64,000 nt of DNA, from assembly GCA_963718695.1 (NCBI GenBank), contig OY970371.1, forward strand, positions 2,604,001 to 2,668,000, given 5' to 3'. Shown piece by piece: positions 26,114 through 35,793 of this stretch. The translations under genes and the position numbers were made by a program. The DNA comes from Manganitrophus sp963718695 (lineage in GTDB: Bacteria > Nitrospirota > Nitrospiria > SBBL01 > Manganitrophaceae). The notes beneath the pieces were generated by a model, which saw nothing but the letters and a program-made list of their open reading frames with translations, was not told the origin of the DNA and did no database searches. Position 1 is the first letter of the stretch, and each line of letters starts with the position of its first letter.

Positions 26114-27409
26114 ATGGCAATGAACCCATTTAAAGAACGAGGAATCCCGGTAGAAAAACAAATCCGCAACTGGAAACAGGTCGCCCTGCTCCCCTATCGC
26201 AAACAGCTGGTCGACGCCTACACCCGTACTCGGATCATTCTCATGAATGGAATCGAGAACGAGGCGTGGTTTTTCAAGCATTCTTTCGCGCGAAACACTG
26301 ATAATAAAGAGATCCTGGCACGCCTTGCCGAAACACGGCGGGTGGAGCACCAACAGCAGGTCACGATCAACTGGCTCAACCCACCGGACCAAACGGTGCT
26401 GGAGACAAGCATCGCCTATGAGCAGGTGGCCATCGATCTCACCGCCTATTTGGCGCGAACCGAGCCCGATCCGTATGTGAAAGAAGTGTTCGAATTCGGA
26501 CTCCTTGAAGATTTCGATCACCTATTTCGTTTCGCTCAAATGCTCGACCTGATCGAGGGAAAAGATCCGGACGAAATCCTCCAAGGGAAAACGGATGTCT
26601 TTCCCGGACGTCCAACGCAGGACCATCACAATGACCCGATCCTTCGGCTTCGAAAACACTATGAGAAGAACCAGGCGAATCCGATCTCGAAAGCAAATAT
26701 CCTGACCCTCCTCTCGGCGGAGCAGCAGACCGCCCTGTTCTACAAAGAGCATGGGTTTGAGTATGGAAGCCCCGACTTAAGAGAACTATATGCCGAAATC
26801 TCGGAGGTCGAAGAGGAACATGTCACCCAATATGAATCGCTGATCGATCCCAACGAAACTTGGCATGAGAAATGGGTTGCCCATGAATTCGTGGAGTGCG
26901 CCAATTATTATGCCTGCTATACCACTGAGATCGATCCAAAGCTGAAACAGATCTGGGAGCTGTTCCTTGGCCATGAATTGGAACATTTGAGGATTGCGGG
27001 TGAGATGCTTAAGAAATACGAAAAGCGCGATCCGGAGGAGATCGTCGGAACAACGCTGCCGACACCGGGGAAATTTGAAGAAAACAAAGCATATGTCGCC
27101 GACGTCCTGACCAATCAGGTCACCAAACGTCTGATGCCGGACGGAGCGTTCGCCCGAATCGACGCGCTTCCGAGCAACTGGCCGAGCTACGCCTACCAGC
27201 GGATCGTCAACTCTTCCGGAGCCCCGTCGGAAGAGGTTGTTCGATTGCGAATGGAATCGGCCGGACAGGAACTGGTCCGGGCGAGCGAAGCGTTAGTGAA
27301 GCGGACCGCCGAGATCCGTCTGAAATCACTCGACGCTGAAAAAGCCCCCAACACGGCGCCGGAGCGGGCCGAGGAGGTGAAGCCGCAATACGTCGCGCGC
27401 GCGGCATAA
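26114..27409 (+). CDS. Tandem ferritin-like domain protein, function unknown
   Basis: A 431-aa helical protein with two ferritin-like halves. The first has ENEAWFFKH...RRVEHQQQ...YEQVAIDL...LLEDFDHLFRF; the second has AEQQTALFYKEHG...VEEEHVTQYE...HEFVECANYYACY...LGHELEHLRIAG. Each half shows the Glu/ExxH pairs expected for a diiron site. There is no signal peptide. A good AAGGAGTGAG precedes the ATG, and a hairpin follows the gene. It stands alone in a 292-bp/84-bp frame of intergenic DNA, close to another putative diiron protein. Iron storage, peroxide defence or a specific oxidase are all possible. Confidence 0.75.
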   Translation: MAMNPFKERGIPVEKQIRNWKQVALLPYRKQLVDAYTRTRIILMNGIENEAWFFKHSFARNTDNKEILARLAETRRVEHQQQVTINWLNPPDQTVLETSIAYEQVAIDLTAYLARTEPDPYVKEVFEFGLLEDFDHLFRFAQMLDLIEGKDPDEILQGKTDVFPGRPTQDHHNDPILRLRKHYEKNQANPISKANILTLLSAEQQTALFYKEHGFEYGSPDLRELYAEISEVEEEHVTQYESLIDPNETWHEKWVAHEFVECANYYACYTTEIDPKLKQIWELFLGHELEHLRIAGEMLKKYEKRDPEEIVGTTLPTPGKFEENKAYVADVLTNQVTKRLMPDGAFARIDALPSNWPSYAYQRIVNSSGAPSEEVVRLRMESAGQELVRASEALVKRTAEIRLKSLDAEKAPNTAPERAEEVKPQYVARAA

Positions 27410-27448
27410 GCGAATCGTTTATAGGTCGTTTATATAATTGATGATTGA

Positions 27449-27486
27449 AAGCCGCTGTCGCTTCGAGAGAGGAGCGACAGCGGCTT
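27449..27486. terminator. Bidirectional terminator-like hairpin
   Basis: A 14-bp perfect stem (27449-27462 / 27473-27486; AAGCCGCTGTCGCT and complement) with a 10-base loop, between the convergent ferritin-like gene and anmK. No long T-run on either side, so it may work as a barrier for both transcripts or depend on other factors. Confidence 0.65.
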
Positions 27487-27493
27487 AGGCAGT

Positions 27494-28663
27494 TCATTTC
27501 GGTTTGAAAGAAGCCCCCGGAATAATTTTCCCTAGAAGGACGGGATGCCGCGCTCCGGTCACGGAAGGAATATTAGTCGGCTGGCCGTGGAATGTTTGAT
27601 AGGCGAAGAGGGCGAAGGTCATCGCTTCGATCGCGCGGCTCTCATGACCGAGCGCTTCGAAGGGTTGGACCGGAATCGGAGCGAGCAGCTCGGCAAGATG
27701 CGCCATCAGGACTGGATTTCGCACCCCCCCGCCCCCGACGATCACCTCGTGGAGGCCTCCTCGTTTTAAGATGAATCGATCGATGTTCTCAGCGACGGCC
27801 GAAGCGGTAAACGCGGTCGCCGTGGCGACGAGATCCTCCGGCGGAAGGCGGCGCATCCGTGTCGATTGGAGGATCGATGCCACCATCGAGGCGCCAAAGA
27901 CCTCGCGGCCGGTGCTCTTCGGCGGCTTTCTACGAATAAAGGGATGCCGCATCAGATCCGATAAAAGGGCCGCATCCACTTTTCCCCGGCGCGCCATCTT
28001 TCCCCCTTCGTCGAGCTCCTTCCCGGTGAGGGTGCGGACCAATCCATCGATCACCATGTTCCCCGGCCCCATATCGAAGGCCACCGTTTTATCAAGCGCC
28101 GCGCCCGCCTTGAGATAAGTCACATTGCTGATCCCGCCGATGTTGACGATGGCGCGCGACCGTTTTGAATCGGAAAAGAGAAGCGCGTGAAGATACGGGG
28201 TCAGCGGCGCCCCTTCCCCACCGGCGGCCATATCGCGGGGGCGAAAGTCGGCAATGGTCGTAATGCCGGTCCGTTCGGCAATCACCGACGGCTCCCCGAT
28301 CTGGAGGGTCGACCGGATCGCCCGTTTCCCTTCCCGCTTCGGCACCGGGAGATGATGAACCGTCTGCCCATGCGATCCGATCAATTCGATTTTGGCAAGA
28401 GGAACACGCGCCTTCCGGGCGACCCGGCGCGCCGCCTCGGCAAAGAGCTCACCGACGTAAAAATTAAGATGGCAGACGTTCGCAATCGATTGCGGAAAAC
28501 CGGAGGCAAGATCAATCAACTGCTGAGGGAGAGATTTCGGGTAGGGATAGACCTCAAAGGCGATCAGCTCCAGCTGAACCCTCCCCCGATGATTTCGGAT
28601 TTCGACCAGGGCGGCATCGACGCCGTCCGAGGAGGTTCCCGATATAAGGCCGATGACTTTCAC
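27494..28663 (-). CDS. anmK: Anhydro-N-acetylmuramic acid kinase
   Basis: Phosphorylates and opens 1,6-anhydro-MurNAc to MurNAc-6-phosphate in cell-wall recycling. The family motifs IGLISGTSSDGVDA (ATP-binding start), GSHGQTVHH, NIGGISNVTYL, FDMGPGNMVID and VGGGGVRNP are all visible. I place the start at GTG 28663, giving 389 aa. A TTG at 28699 is in frame but lies at the edge of a palindromic repeat, so the longer version is less likely. No other recycling gene is adjacent. Confidence 0.93.
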   Translation of the reverse strand: MKVIGLISGTSSDGVDAALVEIRNHRGRVQLELIAFEVYPYPKSLPQQLIDLASGFPQSIANVCHLNFYVGELFAEAARRVARKARVPLAKIELIGSHGQTVHHLPVPKREGKRAIRSTLQIGEPSVIAERTGITTIADFRPRDMAAGGEGAPLTPYLHALLFSDSKRSRAIVNIGGISNVTYLKAGAALDKTVAFDMGPGNMVIDGLVRTLTGKELDEGGKMARRGKVDAALLSDLMRHPFIRRKPPKSTGREVFGASMVASILQSTRMRRLPPEDLVATATAFTASAVAENIDRFILKRGGLHEVIVGGGGVRNPVLMAHLAELLAPIPVQPFEALGHESRAIEAMTFALFAYQTFHGQPTNIPSVTGARHPVLLGKIIPGASFKPK

Positions 28664-28697
28664 AGGCGGAAGGCTACCGAATTTCTCAAGAAAGGTC

Positions 28698-28730
28698 AAG
28701 TCGAGACCTTCCGGCGGAACGTCTCGACTT
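28698..28730. repeat. Palindromic repeat (GAGAC...GTCTC family), copy 1
   Basis: AAGTCGAGA (28698-28706) / TCTCGACTT (28722-28730) with an inner CCGGCGG. It resembles the palindrome 37 bases further on. Confidence 0.7.
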
Positions 28731-28766
28731 GCTCCAGAGAGTGCCGCATGTTATCGTGATCGTGGT

Positions 28767-28797
28767 GGTAGAGACGTCCCGCCGGGACGTTTCTACC
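28767..28797. repeat. Palindromic repeat (GAGACGTCCCG family), copy 2
   Basis: GGTAGAGACGTCCCG / CGGGACGTTTCTACC with a single-base loop, one mismatch. A REP-like near-perfect 31-bp palindrome between anmK and the divergent dehydratase gene. Confidence 0.78.
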
Positions 28798-28823
28798 GAA
28801 TGGCGAAGAGCGGAGGGTCCTTC

Positions 28824-29165
28824 ATGGCAAGCGAGCTGGCGCAAAAAGAGTGTATCCCGTGCAAGGGAGGCATTCCCCCTTTAAAGGGAAAAGACTTATC
28901 GGATCTTTTGGAAAAACTCGGAAACGGCTGGAAAGTGGTCGACGAACATCATCTCGAAAAGGAGTACACCTTCCCCAACTTCAGGCAAGCGCTCGATTTT
29001 ACGGTTCGGGTCGGCGAGCTGGCCGAGGCGCAGTTTCATCACCCCGACATCTTTCTCGCCTGGGGGAAGGTCAAATTGATGATCTGGACCCATAAGATCA
29101 ACGGCCTGACCGAAAGCGACTTCATCTGGGCGGCCAAAGCCGATCAAGAGCGGGAAAAATTGTAG
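28824..29165 (+). CDS. Pterin-4a-carbinolamine dehydratase-like protein
   Basis: A 113-aa member of the PCD/DCoH family, which dehydrates 4a-hydroxytetrahydropterin made by aromatic amino-acid hydroxylases. The signature EAQFHHPDIFLAWGKVKLMIWTH (active-site His pair followed by Pro) and the ending HKINGLTESDFIWA are present. The ATG at 28824 follows GGAGGG at a good distance. The N-terminus carries an extra CIPCKGG with two cysteines, common in this subfamily. No aromatic hydroxylase lies in the window, so the role may be molybdopterin- or other pterin-related. Confidence 0.9.
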   Translation: MASELAQKECIPCKGGIPPLKGKDLSDLLEKLGNGWKVVDEHHLEKEYTFPNFRQALDFTVRVGELAEAQFHHPDIFLAWGKVKLMIWTHKINGLTESDFIWAAKADQEREKL

Positions 29166-29214
29166 GGGCGACCCGACGGGCCGCCCCGATCATCATCCGT
29201 CCTCAGAATTCAAT

Positions 29215-29243
29215 TTGACTTATTCCCCGCAATGATGTTATCT
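29215..29243 (+). promoter_or_regulatory. Promoter of the metal ABC importer
   Basis: TTGACT (29215-29220), 17 bp, TTATCT (29238-29243). Transcription would begin at about 29250, right at the ATG (29251), implying a leaderless or nearly leaderless mRNA. Confidence 0.6.
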
Positions 29244-29250
29244 ATTCCGG

Positions 29251-30210
29251 ATGCGTTTCGGCCAACGCGATAAAAGATTGCCACTTCAAGCGATTTCCCT
29301 CCTTCTGGGACTCCTTTTTCTTCCGACCGGACTTCATGCGGGAGAAAAGATTCCGATCGTGGTCACCCTTCCGGTCCTCAAAGATTTCACCGAACAGATC
29401 GGCGGCGCCTACGTCGAAGTGAAATCGCTGATCACCGGACTTGAAAGCGAGCATACCTACACCCCCAAGCCGAGCGATCTCCTCGCCATTAAAAAAGCAA
29501 AAATGTTGGTCAAGATCGGGTTGGGCCTGGAGATCTGGGTCAATACCCTGATCAAGAATGCCGACCGCCCCGATTTGAAAATTGTCACCACTTCCGACGG
29601 GGTCGGGCTCATCCGAGATCATAGCGAACGGCATGAGCCGGAACATCGAGAAGAAACCATCGACAAACAACATGCTTTTAAAGAGCAGCATACGATGGGG
29701 AATCCTCATATCTGGCTCGATCCGGAAAATGTTAAAATAATGATCAGGCATATCACGGAGGGGCTGATCAAGATCGACCCGGCGCACAGGGGTGACTACC
29801 TCCATAATCAGTCGCGCTATATTCGGGAACTGGAAGCGCTCGAAGCGGAGTTGAAAAAGAAAGTGAGCCGCCTGGCCAATCGGAATATCGTCACCCATCA
29901 CCCGGCATGGCCTTATTATGCCCGCCGCTTCGGCTTCGCGATCAAAGGGGATATTCTGACGCAGGTCGGGACCGAGCCGTCGGCCAAACATATGGGTGAA
30001 CTGATCAAGTTAATCGATAAGGAAAAGGTCAAGGTGATCGTCTCTGAACCGCAGCTGAATCCCAAAATTCCCCAGACACTTTCCCAGGAGACAGGCGCCA
30101 AAGTGGTTGTTCTCTCCCCGCTTCCGGGGGCCATTCCGGGAACAGAGACGTATCTCGACCTGATTCGCCACAACACGGAAACCTTGATTTCGGCGCTGGG
30201 AGGATCTTGA
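29251..30210 (+). CDS. Metal ABC transporter, periplasmic binding protein (ZnuA/MntC-like)
   Basis: A 319-aa cluster A-I solute-binding protein with a signal peptide (to about residue 30). Likely metal ligands are His in ESEHTYTPKPSD, His in GNPHIWLDP, His in VTHHPAWPYYARRFG and an acidic residue near VIVSEPQLNP. A His/Glu-rich loop (HSERHEPEHREE...KEQH, residues about 126-150) is typical of zinc-binding ZnuA proteins, but manganese cannot be excluded. First gene of a complete importer operon with ATPase and permease. Confidence 0.93.
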   Translation: MRFGQRDKRLPLQAISLLLGLLFLPTGLHAGEKIPIVVTLPVLKDFTEQIGGAYVEVKSLITGLESEHTYTPKPSDLLAIKKAKMLVKIGLGLEIWVNTLIKNADRPDLKIVTTSDGVGLIRDHSERHEPEHREETIDKQHAFKEQHTMGNPHIWLDPENVKIMIRHITEGLIKIDPAHRGDYLHNQSRYIRELEALEAELKKKVSRLANRNIVTHHPAWPYYARRFGFAIKGDILTQVGTEPSAKHMGELIKLIDKEKVKVIVSEPQLNPKIPQTLSQETGAKVVVLSPLPGAIPGTETYLDLIRHNTETLISALGGS

Positions 30211-31040
30211 TGGCCCATCCCGCATTAAAAGCCGATCCGACTCCGCGCGCCGCGGCGACGCCGATCATTCACTTCGTCCGTGCGACATTCGCCTTCGCCA
30301 ACCGGGTCGCCCTGGAAGAGATCACCCTCGATATCATGGAAGGTGAATTCGCAGGCGTCATCGGACCGAACGGCTCCGGAAAGACGACTTTCCTCAAAGC
30401 CGTCCTCGGCTTGGTCCATCCGGTATCAGGAAGCGTTCAGATCTTCGATTGCGAATGCCATGCTTTGCGCTGCGAGCATCGCGCCCGCATCGGCTATCTT
30501 CCCCAAAAGGAGATGATCGATCCCCACTACCCGATCACCGCCTGGGAAGTGGTGATGATGGGCCGTTATGCCGCGATTGGCCTCTTTCGCCGTCCCTCCA
30601 AGGCCGACCGGGAGATCGTCTACGAGTCGCTGCAAGCGGTCGCGGTAGAACCGTTGAAGGATCTCCCCTTCGGCAGCCTCTCCGGCGGACAACAACAACG
30701 GATCCTCATCGCGCGGGCGCTGGCGCAACGCCCCCAGATTCTTCTGCTCGATGAGCCGACCACGGGGATCGATGCGACCACACAGCACCATCTGATTGAC
30801 CTGATTCGGCGTCTGCATCAGGACTATGGTCTGACGATCGTCTTCGTGACGCACGACATCAACATCATCAGCCCCGTCGTCGATTCCCTCATTCTCTTAA
30901 AAACCCGGCTTCACGCAAAAGGCCCTCCCCGCGAGATCTTAACGCAAGAGATCCTCACCCGTGTCTACGGCAAAGAGACCATCCTCGCCGAGCGGGAAAA
31001 GGGACCCTACGTCATCATGAGCGACCACCATCATCACTGA
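30210..31040 (+). CDS. Metal ABC transporter, ATP-binding protein (ZnuC/MntB-like)
   Basis: A 276-aa ABC ATPase. Walker A is GPNGSGKTT, the signature LSGGQQQR and Walker B ILLLDEPTTGID. The ATG (30210) shares its A with the stop of the binding-protein gene (TGATG), so translation is coupled. A C-terminal His-rich end (SDHHHH) may bind the transported metal or sense it. It energises the permease encoded one base after its stop. Confidence 0.95.
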   Translation: MAHPALKADPTPRAAATPIIHFVRATFAFANRVALEEITLDIMEGEFAGVIGPNGSGKTTFLKAVLGLVHPVSGSVQIFDCECHALRCEHRARIGYLPQKEMIDPHYPITAWEVVMMGRYAAIGLFRRPSKADREIVYESLQAVAVEPLKDLPFGSLSGGQQQRILIARALAQRPQILLLDEPTTGIDATTQHHLIDLIRRLHQDYGLTIVFVTHDINIISPVVDSLILLKTRLHAKGPPREILTQEILTRVYGKETILAEREKGPYVIMSDHHHH

Positions 31041-31041
31041 T

Positions 31042-31881
31042 ATGCTTGAAATGTTTTCATACGGCTTTATGCAGAGGGCGTTGCTCGCCTCCTTCTTGAT
31101 CGGACTGGTCTGCTCGGTTATTGGGGTCTTCGTCGTCTTGAAAGGGCTTTCATTTATCGGGGCGGGGACGGCGCATGCGGCCTTCGCGGGGGTGGCGCTC
31201 GCCTTCCTGATCGGCGTGAATCCCTTGTTTATGGCCATTGTCTTCGGCCTCTCCACCGTCTGGATCACCGGATTTCTGCAGCAGACCGGGAAGATGAAGC
31301 CGGACGTCTCCATCGGGATCTTCTACACCCTGACGATGGCGCTGGCGATTCTCTTCATCGGCCTGATGAAAGCGTATAACCCCGAAGTTTACGGCTACCT
31401 TTTCGGGAGCATCCTCTCGGTCACCCCGTCGGACCTGAAGGTCATCCTCTTTCTCTCCTTCGGCATTCTCCTGACGATCTTCCTCTTCTTCAAGGAGTTT
31501 CACTTTATCTCATTCGATCAGGAGATGGCGGAGGCAAGCGGCATTCCGGCCCGCAATCTTTTTTTCCTCCTGCTGAACCTCATCTCGTTGACGATCGTGA
31601 TTTCGCTTCAAGCGGTCGGGGCGATTTTGGTCTTCGCGCTGTTGGTCATCCCGGCGGCCGCCGCCCAGCAGTGGGCGACAAAGATGAGAACGATGATGAT
31701 CATCTCCATTCTCATCGGAATCTCTTCCTCCTGGATGGGAGTGATCCTCTCCTACTGGTTCGATCTCCCCTCCGGATCGACGATCGTTCTGCTGGCCACC
31801 CTCCTCTTCTTCCTCTCGGTCCTCTTTTCACCGAAACGCAGAAAAACGAGAATCGTCCCGACAGAAACGCCGGCGCTATAA
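31042..31881 (+). CDS. Metal ABC transporter, permease (ZnuB/MntC-type)
   Basis: A 279-aa inner-membrane protein with about eight or nine helices and the ABC-3 family words GAGTAHAAFAGVALAF, DVSIGIFYTLTMALAI, QAVGAILVFALLVIPAAAA. It starts one base after the ATPase stop. The three genes form a full zinc or manganese uptake system. No Zur/MntR box was recognised. Confidence 0.95.
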   Translation: MLEMFSYGFMQRALLASFLIGLVCSVIGVFVVLKGLSFIGAGTAHAAFAGVALAFLIGVNPLFMAIVFGLSTVWITGFLQQTGKMKPDVSIGIFYTLTMALAILFIGLMKAYNPEVYGYLFGSILSVTPSDLKVILFLSFGILLTIFLFFKEFHFISFDQEMAEASGIPARNLFFLLLNLISLTIVISLQAVGAILVFALLVIPAAAAQQWATKMRTMMIISILIGISSSWMGVILSYWFDLPSGSTIVLLATLLFFLSVLFSPKRRKTRIVPTETPAL

Positions 31882-31944
31882 TATACGTTATAAATAAAAT
31901 GGAAGTTGATCGGCAGGGCGTGTCCCTAAAAGGGATCGGTGCTC

Positions 31945-32025
31945 TGTCATCCTGAGCGCCGGCGAAGGATCTCTCGCCTTTTCCGATCCAAGAGAGATGC
32001 TTCGCCCACGGCTCGGCAGGACAAC
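31945..32025. repeat. Imperfect palindrome, GTCATCCTGAGC family
   Basis: Begins TGTCATCCTGAGCG, GAAGGATCTCTC and returns with GAGAGATGCTTCG...GGCAGGACAAC. A similar start (TGTCATCCTGAGCG, GAAGGATCT) occurs at 37224. Dispersed intergenic element, possibly also a terminator for the flanking convergent genes. Confidence 0.6.
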
Positions 32026-32049
32026 ACTTCACACCAAATTTTAGGATTC

Positions 32050-33486
<1,437 letters not shown>

Positions 33487-33578
33487 GTACTAAACCTCTG
33501 AATAATGAAGCGTGCGGCATTCGGGAGTGGTTCGGGAGAACAGACCCGTTCCCTGCCCGATGCCGCATTCGCCGGTCC

Positions 33579-34403
33579 CTATTTTATTTTTAATGTGTTC
33601 ACATCGATAAACGGCGTCGCCCCGCCGGAGACCTGCGGGAGTTTGCCGTCCCATTTTTCGATCGCCCGAAGTTGGAGCAAAATCGGGGTGAGGGTTTCCC
33701 GCTGTAGCCGCTGTCCGTCCGCTTCGGCCCTCGCCTGGGTGACCCGCTGCTCCGCCTCGATCCGGATTCGATCTAAATCCCGTCTCGCTTTTAACGCCGA
33801 CTGCTCGGCTGTCTGCTTCGCCTCGATCGCTCTGTTGAATTCTTCGGAGAAGGAAAAATCGACGATCGAGAACTCATCTACAATAATATTAAACTGGACC
33901 AGCCGATCGGTCAAATTTGTCTTGATCGCATCCTTGACCTCGGCCCGCCGGGTGATCAGCTCTTCCGCCGTAAAATGGGCCGTCACCGACTTGACCGCCT
34001 CCTGGACCGCGGGGTCGATCACCCGCTCCTTATAGCTGAAGCCGATCTCCTGGTAGACCTTTTGCGCCCGGCTCGGATCGATGTGAAAATTCACAGCAAT
34101 CGTCGAGGAGACATTCTGCAGGTCTTTCGACGCGGCGGGCGCAGCGGTTTGCGACTTGTGGACCCTCACATCGATCGGAACGATGTTTTCGAGAAAGGGG
34201 ATTTTGAAGTGAAGCCCCTCTCCGAGGGTCACATCCCTGATTCCGCTCAGATTGCTGAAGACGACCCCCCGTTCTCCGGCGCCGACGACCTGGAAAGAAT
34301 TAAATAAAATTACCAGCAGAAGCAGGAGAACCACCCCGACGATGATCAATCGGGACATGCTTTTGAACCCTCCGGGAACGTTCATTTCATAAATATCGGC
34401 CAT
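33579..34403 (-). CDS. SPFH/prohibitin-family membrane protein
   Basis: A 274-aa protein with one N-terminal helix (about 18-38, LIIVGVVLLLLLVILF) and a prohibitin-like SPFH domain (GERGVVFSNLSGIRDVTLGEGLHFKIPFLENIVPIDVRVHK). A long Ala/Glu/Arg coiled coil follows (FNRAIEAKQTAEQSALKARRDLDRIRIEAEQRVTQARAEADGQRLQ). Such proteins form large rings on the inner membrane and modulate FtsH protease or lipid domains. Strong AAGGAGAG precedes the start. No protease partner is adjacent. Confidence 0.92.
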   Translation of the reverse strand: MADIYEMNVPGGFKSMSRLIIVGVVLLLLLVILFNSFQVVGAGERGVVFSNLSGIRDVTLGEGLHFKIPFLENIVPIDVRVHKSQTAAPAASKDLQNVSSTIAVNFHIDPSRAQKVYQEIGFSYKERVIDPAVQEAVKSVTAHFTAEELITRRAEVKDAIKTNLTDRLVQFNIIVDEFSIVDFSFSEEFNRAIEAKQTAEQSALKARRDLDRIRIEAEQRVTQARAEADGQRLQRETLTPILLQLRAIEKWDGKLPQVSGGATPFIDVNTLKIK

Positions 34404-34769
34404 TCATCTCTCCTTTGTTTTAGTTTTAATTTTAATTTTATTTTATTGCCTTTTCCCCGACACGCCGCTGAACAGACCGGCCCATTGAAATCGTACTCTT
34501 TTTCTGGAAAAAGAACGGTCCAGAAGCCGACGACGGCGCTCAAAGCGTCGAGAGCGCTTCTTCGGGATAGAACCGGCGTGATGATCGATCTGGTTGAGGC
34601 AGTCCGATGCGGACTTGCACCATCGGAGATAAAAGAGAATCCCTCTAGATGCCCGATCATCCCGATCGGACCAAACGGAGAGGAAGTAACGTCATGATAA
34701 GACGATGGGATTTGACTCATTTGCTCGCTTCTTATTAACACATTCACAGCCGAATGGCAAGAATGTCGA
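34404..34769. other. Intergenic region, about 370 bp
   Basis: Starts with an A/T-only run (34420-34445) upstream of the SPFH gene, likely its promoter. The rest shows a short reading frame without family features or a good ribosome site, which I do not call. No RNA gene is recognised. Confidence 0.4.
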
Positions 34770-34798
34770 TTGACTGAGTAGGCGAATCCCGCTATGAT
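34770..34798 (+). promoter_or_regulatory. Sigma-70-like promoter
   Basis: TTGACT (34770-34775), 17 bp, TATGAT (34793-34798), followed by an AAAGGAGAG ribosome site and the ATG at 34820. Confidence 0.82.
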
Positions 34799-34819
34799 AG
34801 AAAGCAAAAGGAGAGAGCG

Positions 34820-35584
34820 ATGAATCAGATGATGCGGATGATGCGAACGTTCGGTTTTCTCTTTATATTACTCTTTGGAATTAGCTTCGCCCGGGCGGAA
34901 GAAACCGCCATCCCTCAGGTCGAGCGCTACTTTCCCGATGAAGTCGGAATGTCCTGGAGCTACCGAGGATCGGTCGTGGATGATGTTCAGCGCGTCAGCT
35001 CTTACCTCAACAACGCCGCCGTCAAGGGAACCGCAGAGAAAAAGGGCAAACAGGTAAAGATATTCACAGAAAGCAATCAGGCCGATGAGGGACCGGCCGA
35101 GAGTTACTTCGTCAGAGATAAAGACGGAATCTCTTACTTCGGCGGCCAGCCGACGACCCCCTTCGAAAACCAGCTCGTCCCCTACCGGGTCATTCAATTC
35201 CCGCTGATCCTCAACAAGCCTTTCTCGCAAATAGATAAGTCGATTACCTTCGCCCGCGACTTGGATGAGGACGGGAAAGAGGAGCAGGCGCTCGTCCAGG
35301 CGGAGATTGTCGCCCTGGGATTCGAGACGGTCTCGGTGCCGGCCGGAGTTTTTAAGGATAGCCTGAAACTGGAAGGGAGGATGAAGATCTTCATCACCCT
35401 CTCCAGTAATGGGAAGGTTCTCCTCATGACCGATCAGACGACGAATTGGTTCGCCCCTGATGTCGGCATGGTAAAAGGAATCGAAAAGACCGAATTCCCC
35501 TCCCCGGATGGAAGCAACCCGACCGGAACGATCATCACCGAAGAGCTCTCCGAGTTTACAAAAGAGCGCTCTTCGGTACATTAA
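34820..35584 (+). CDS. Secreted protein of unknown function
   Basis: A 254-aa protein with a clear signal peptide (MRTFGFLFILLFGISFARAEE, cleavage after about residue 26). The mature part is beta-rich and hydrophilic; words such as YFPDEVGMSWSYRG, FETVSVPAGVFKDSLKLE and TTNWFAPDVGMVKGIEK recall the many bacterial exported proteins that share a W-x-Y / 'tfawyapgvGlVk' pattern. No catalytic or metal site is evident. Single-gene unit with its own strong promoter. Confidence 0.8.
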   Translation: MNQMMRMMRTFGFLFILLFGISFARAEETAIPQVERYFPDEVGMSWSYRGSVVDDVQRVSSYLNNAAVKGTAEKKGKQVKIFTESNQADEGPAESYFVRDKDGISYFGGQPTTPFENQLVPYRVIQFPLILNKPFSQIDKSITFARDLDEDGKEEQALVQAEIVALGFETVSVPAGVFKDSLKLEGRMKIFITLSSNGKVLLMTDQTTNWFAPDVGMVKGIEKTEFPSPDGSNPTGTIITEELSEFTKERSSVH

Positions 35585-35595
35585 AGCATCTTCGC

Positions 35596-35676
35596 GTAGG
35601 GGCGCACCAATGTGTGCGCCCTTTCTTATCCGATGGGCCTCGATCGAACAGGGCGAATACGCAGGTTCGCCCCTAC
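35596..35676. repeat. GTAGGGGCG palindromic element, 81 bp
   Basis: Bounded by GTAGGGGCG (35596-35604) and CGCCCCTAC (35668-35676), with an inner hairpin GGGCGCAC.../GTGCGCCC. A second element of 83 bp with identical ends lies at 38480-38562. Confidence 0.78.
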
Positions 35677-35793
35677 AATCCCGGCCCATTCACCCCTCCC
35701 GAAACATCTTCCAGACAAAAACCATTGCCATAAGAAGCGGCCGCCTTGATGCACTTGAAGAGGACGGACTTTTTTGCTTCGGAGGGGCGGCGG

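Noticed and set aside
34446..34697. 83-codon frame in the gap before the secreted protein
   Set aside because: No ribosome site, no recognisable motif, and it would overlap the likely promoter region.
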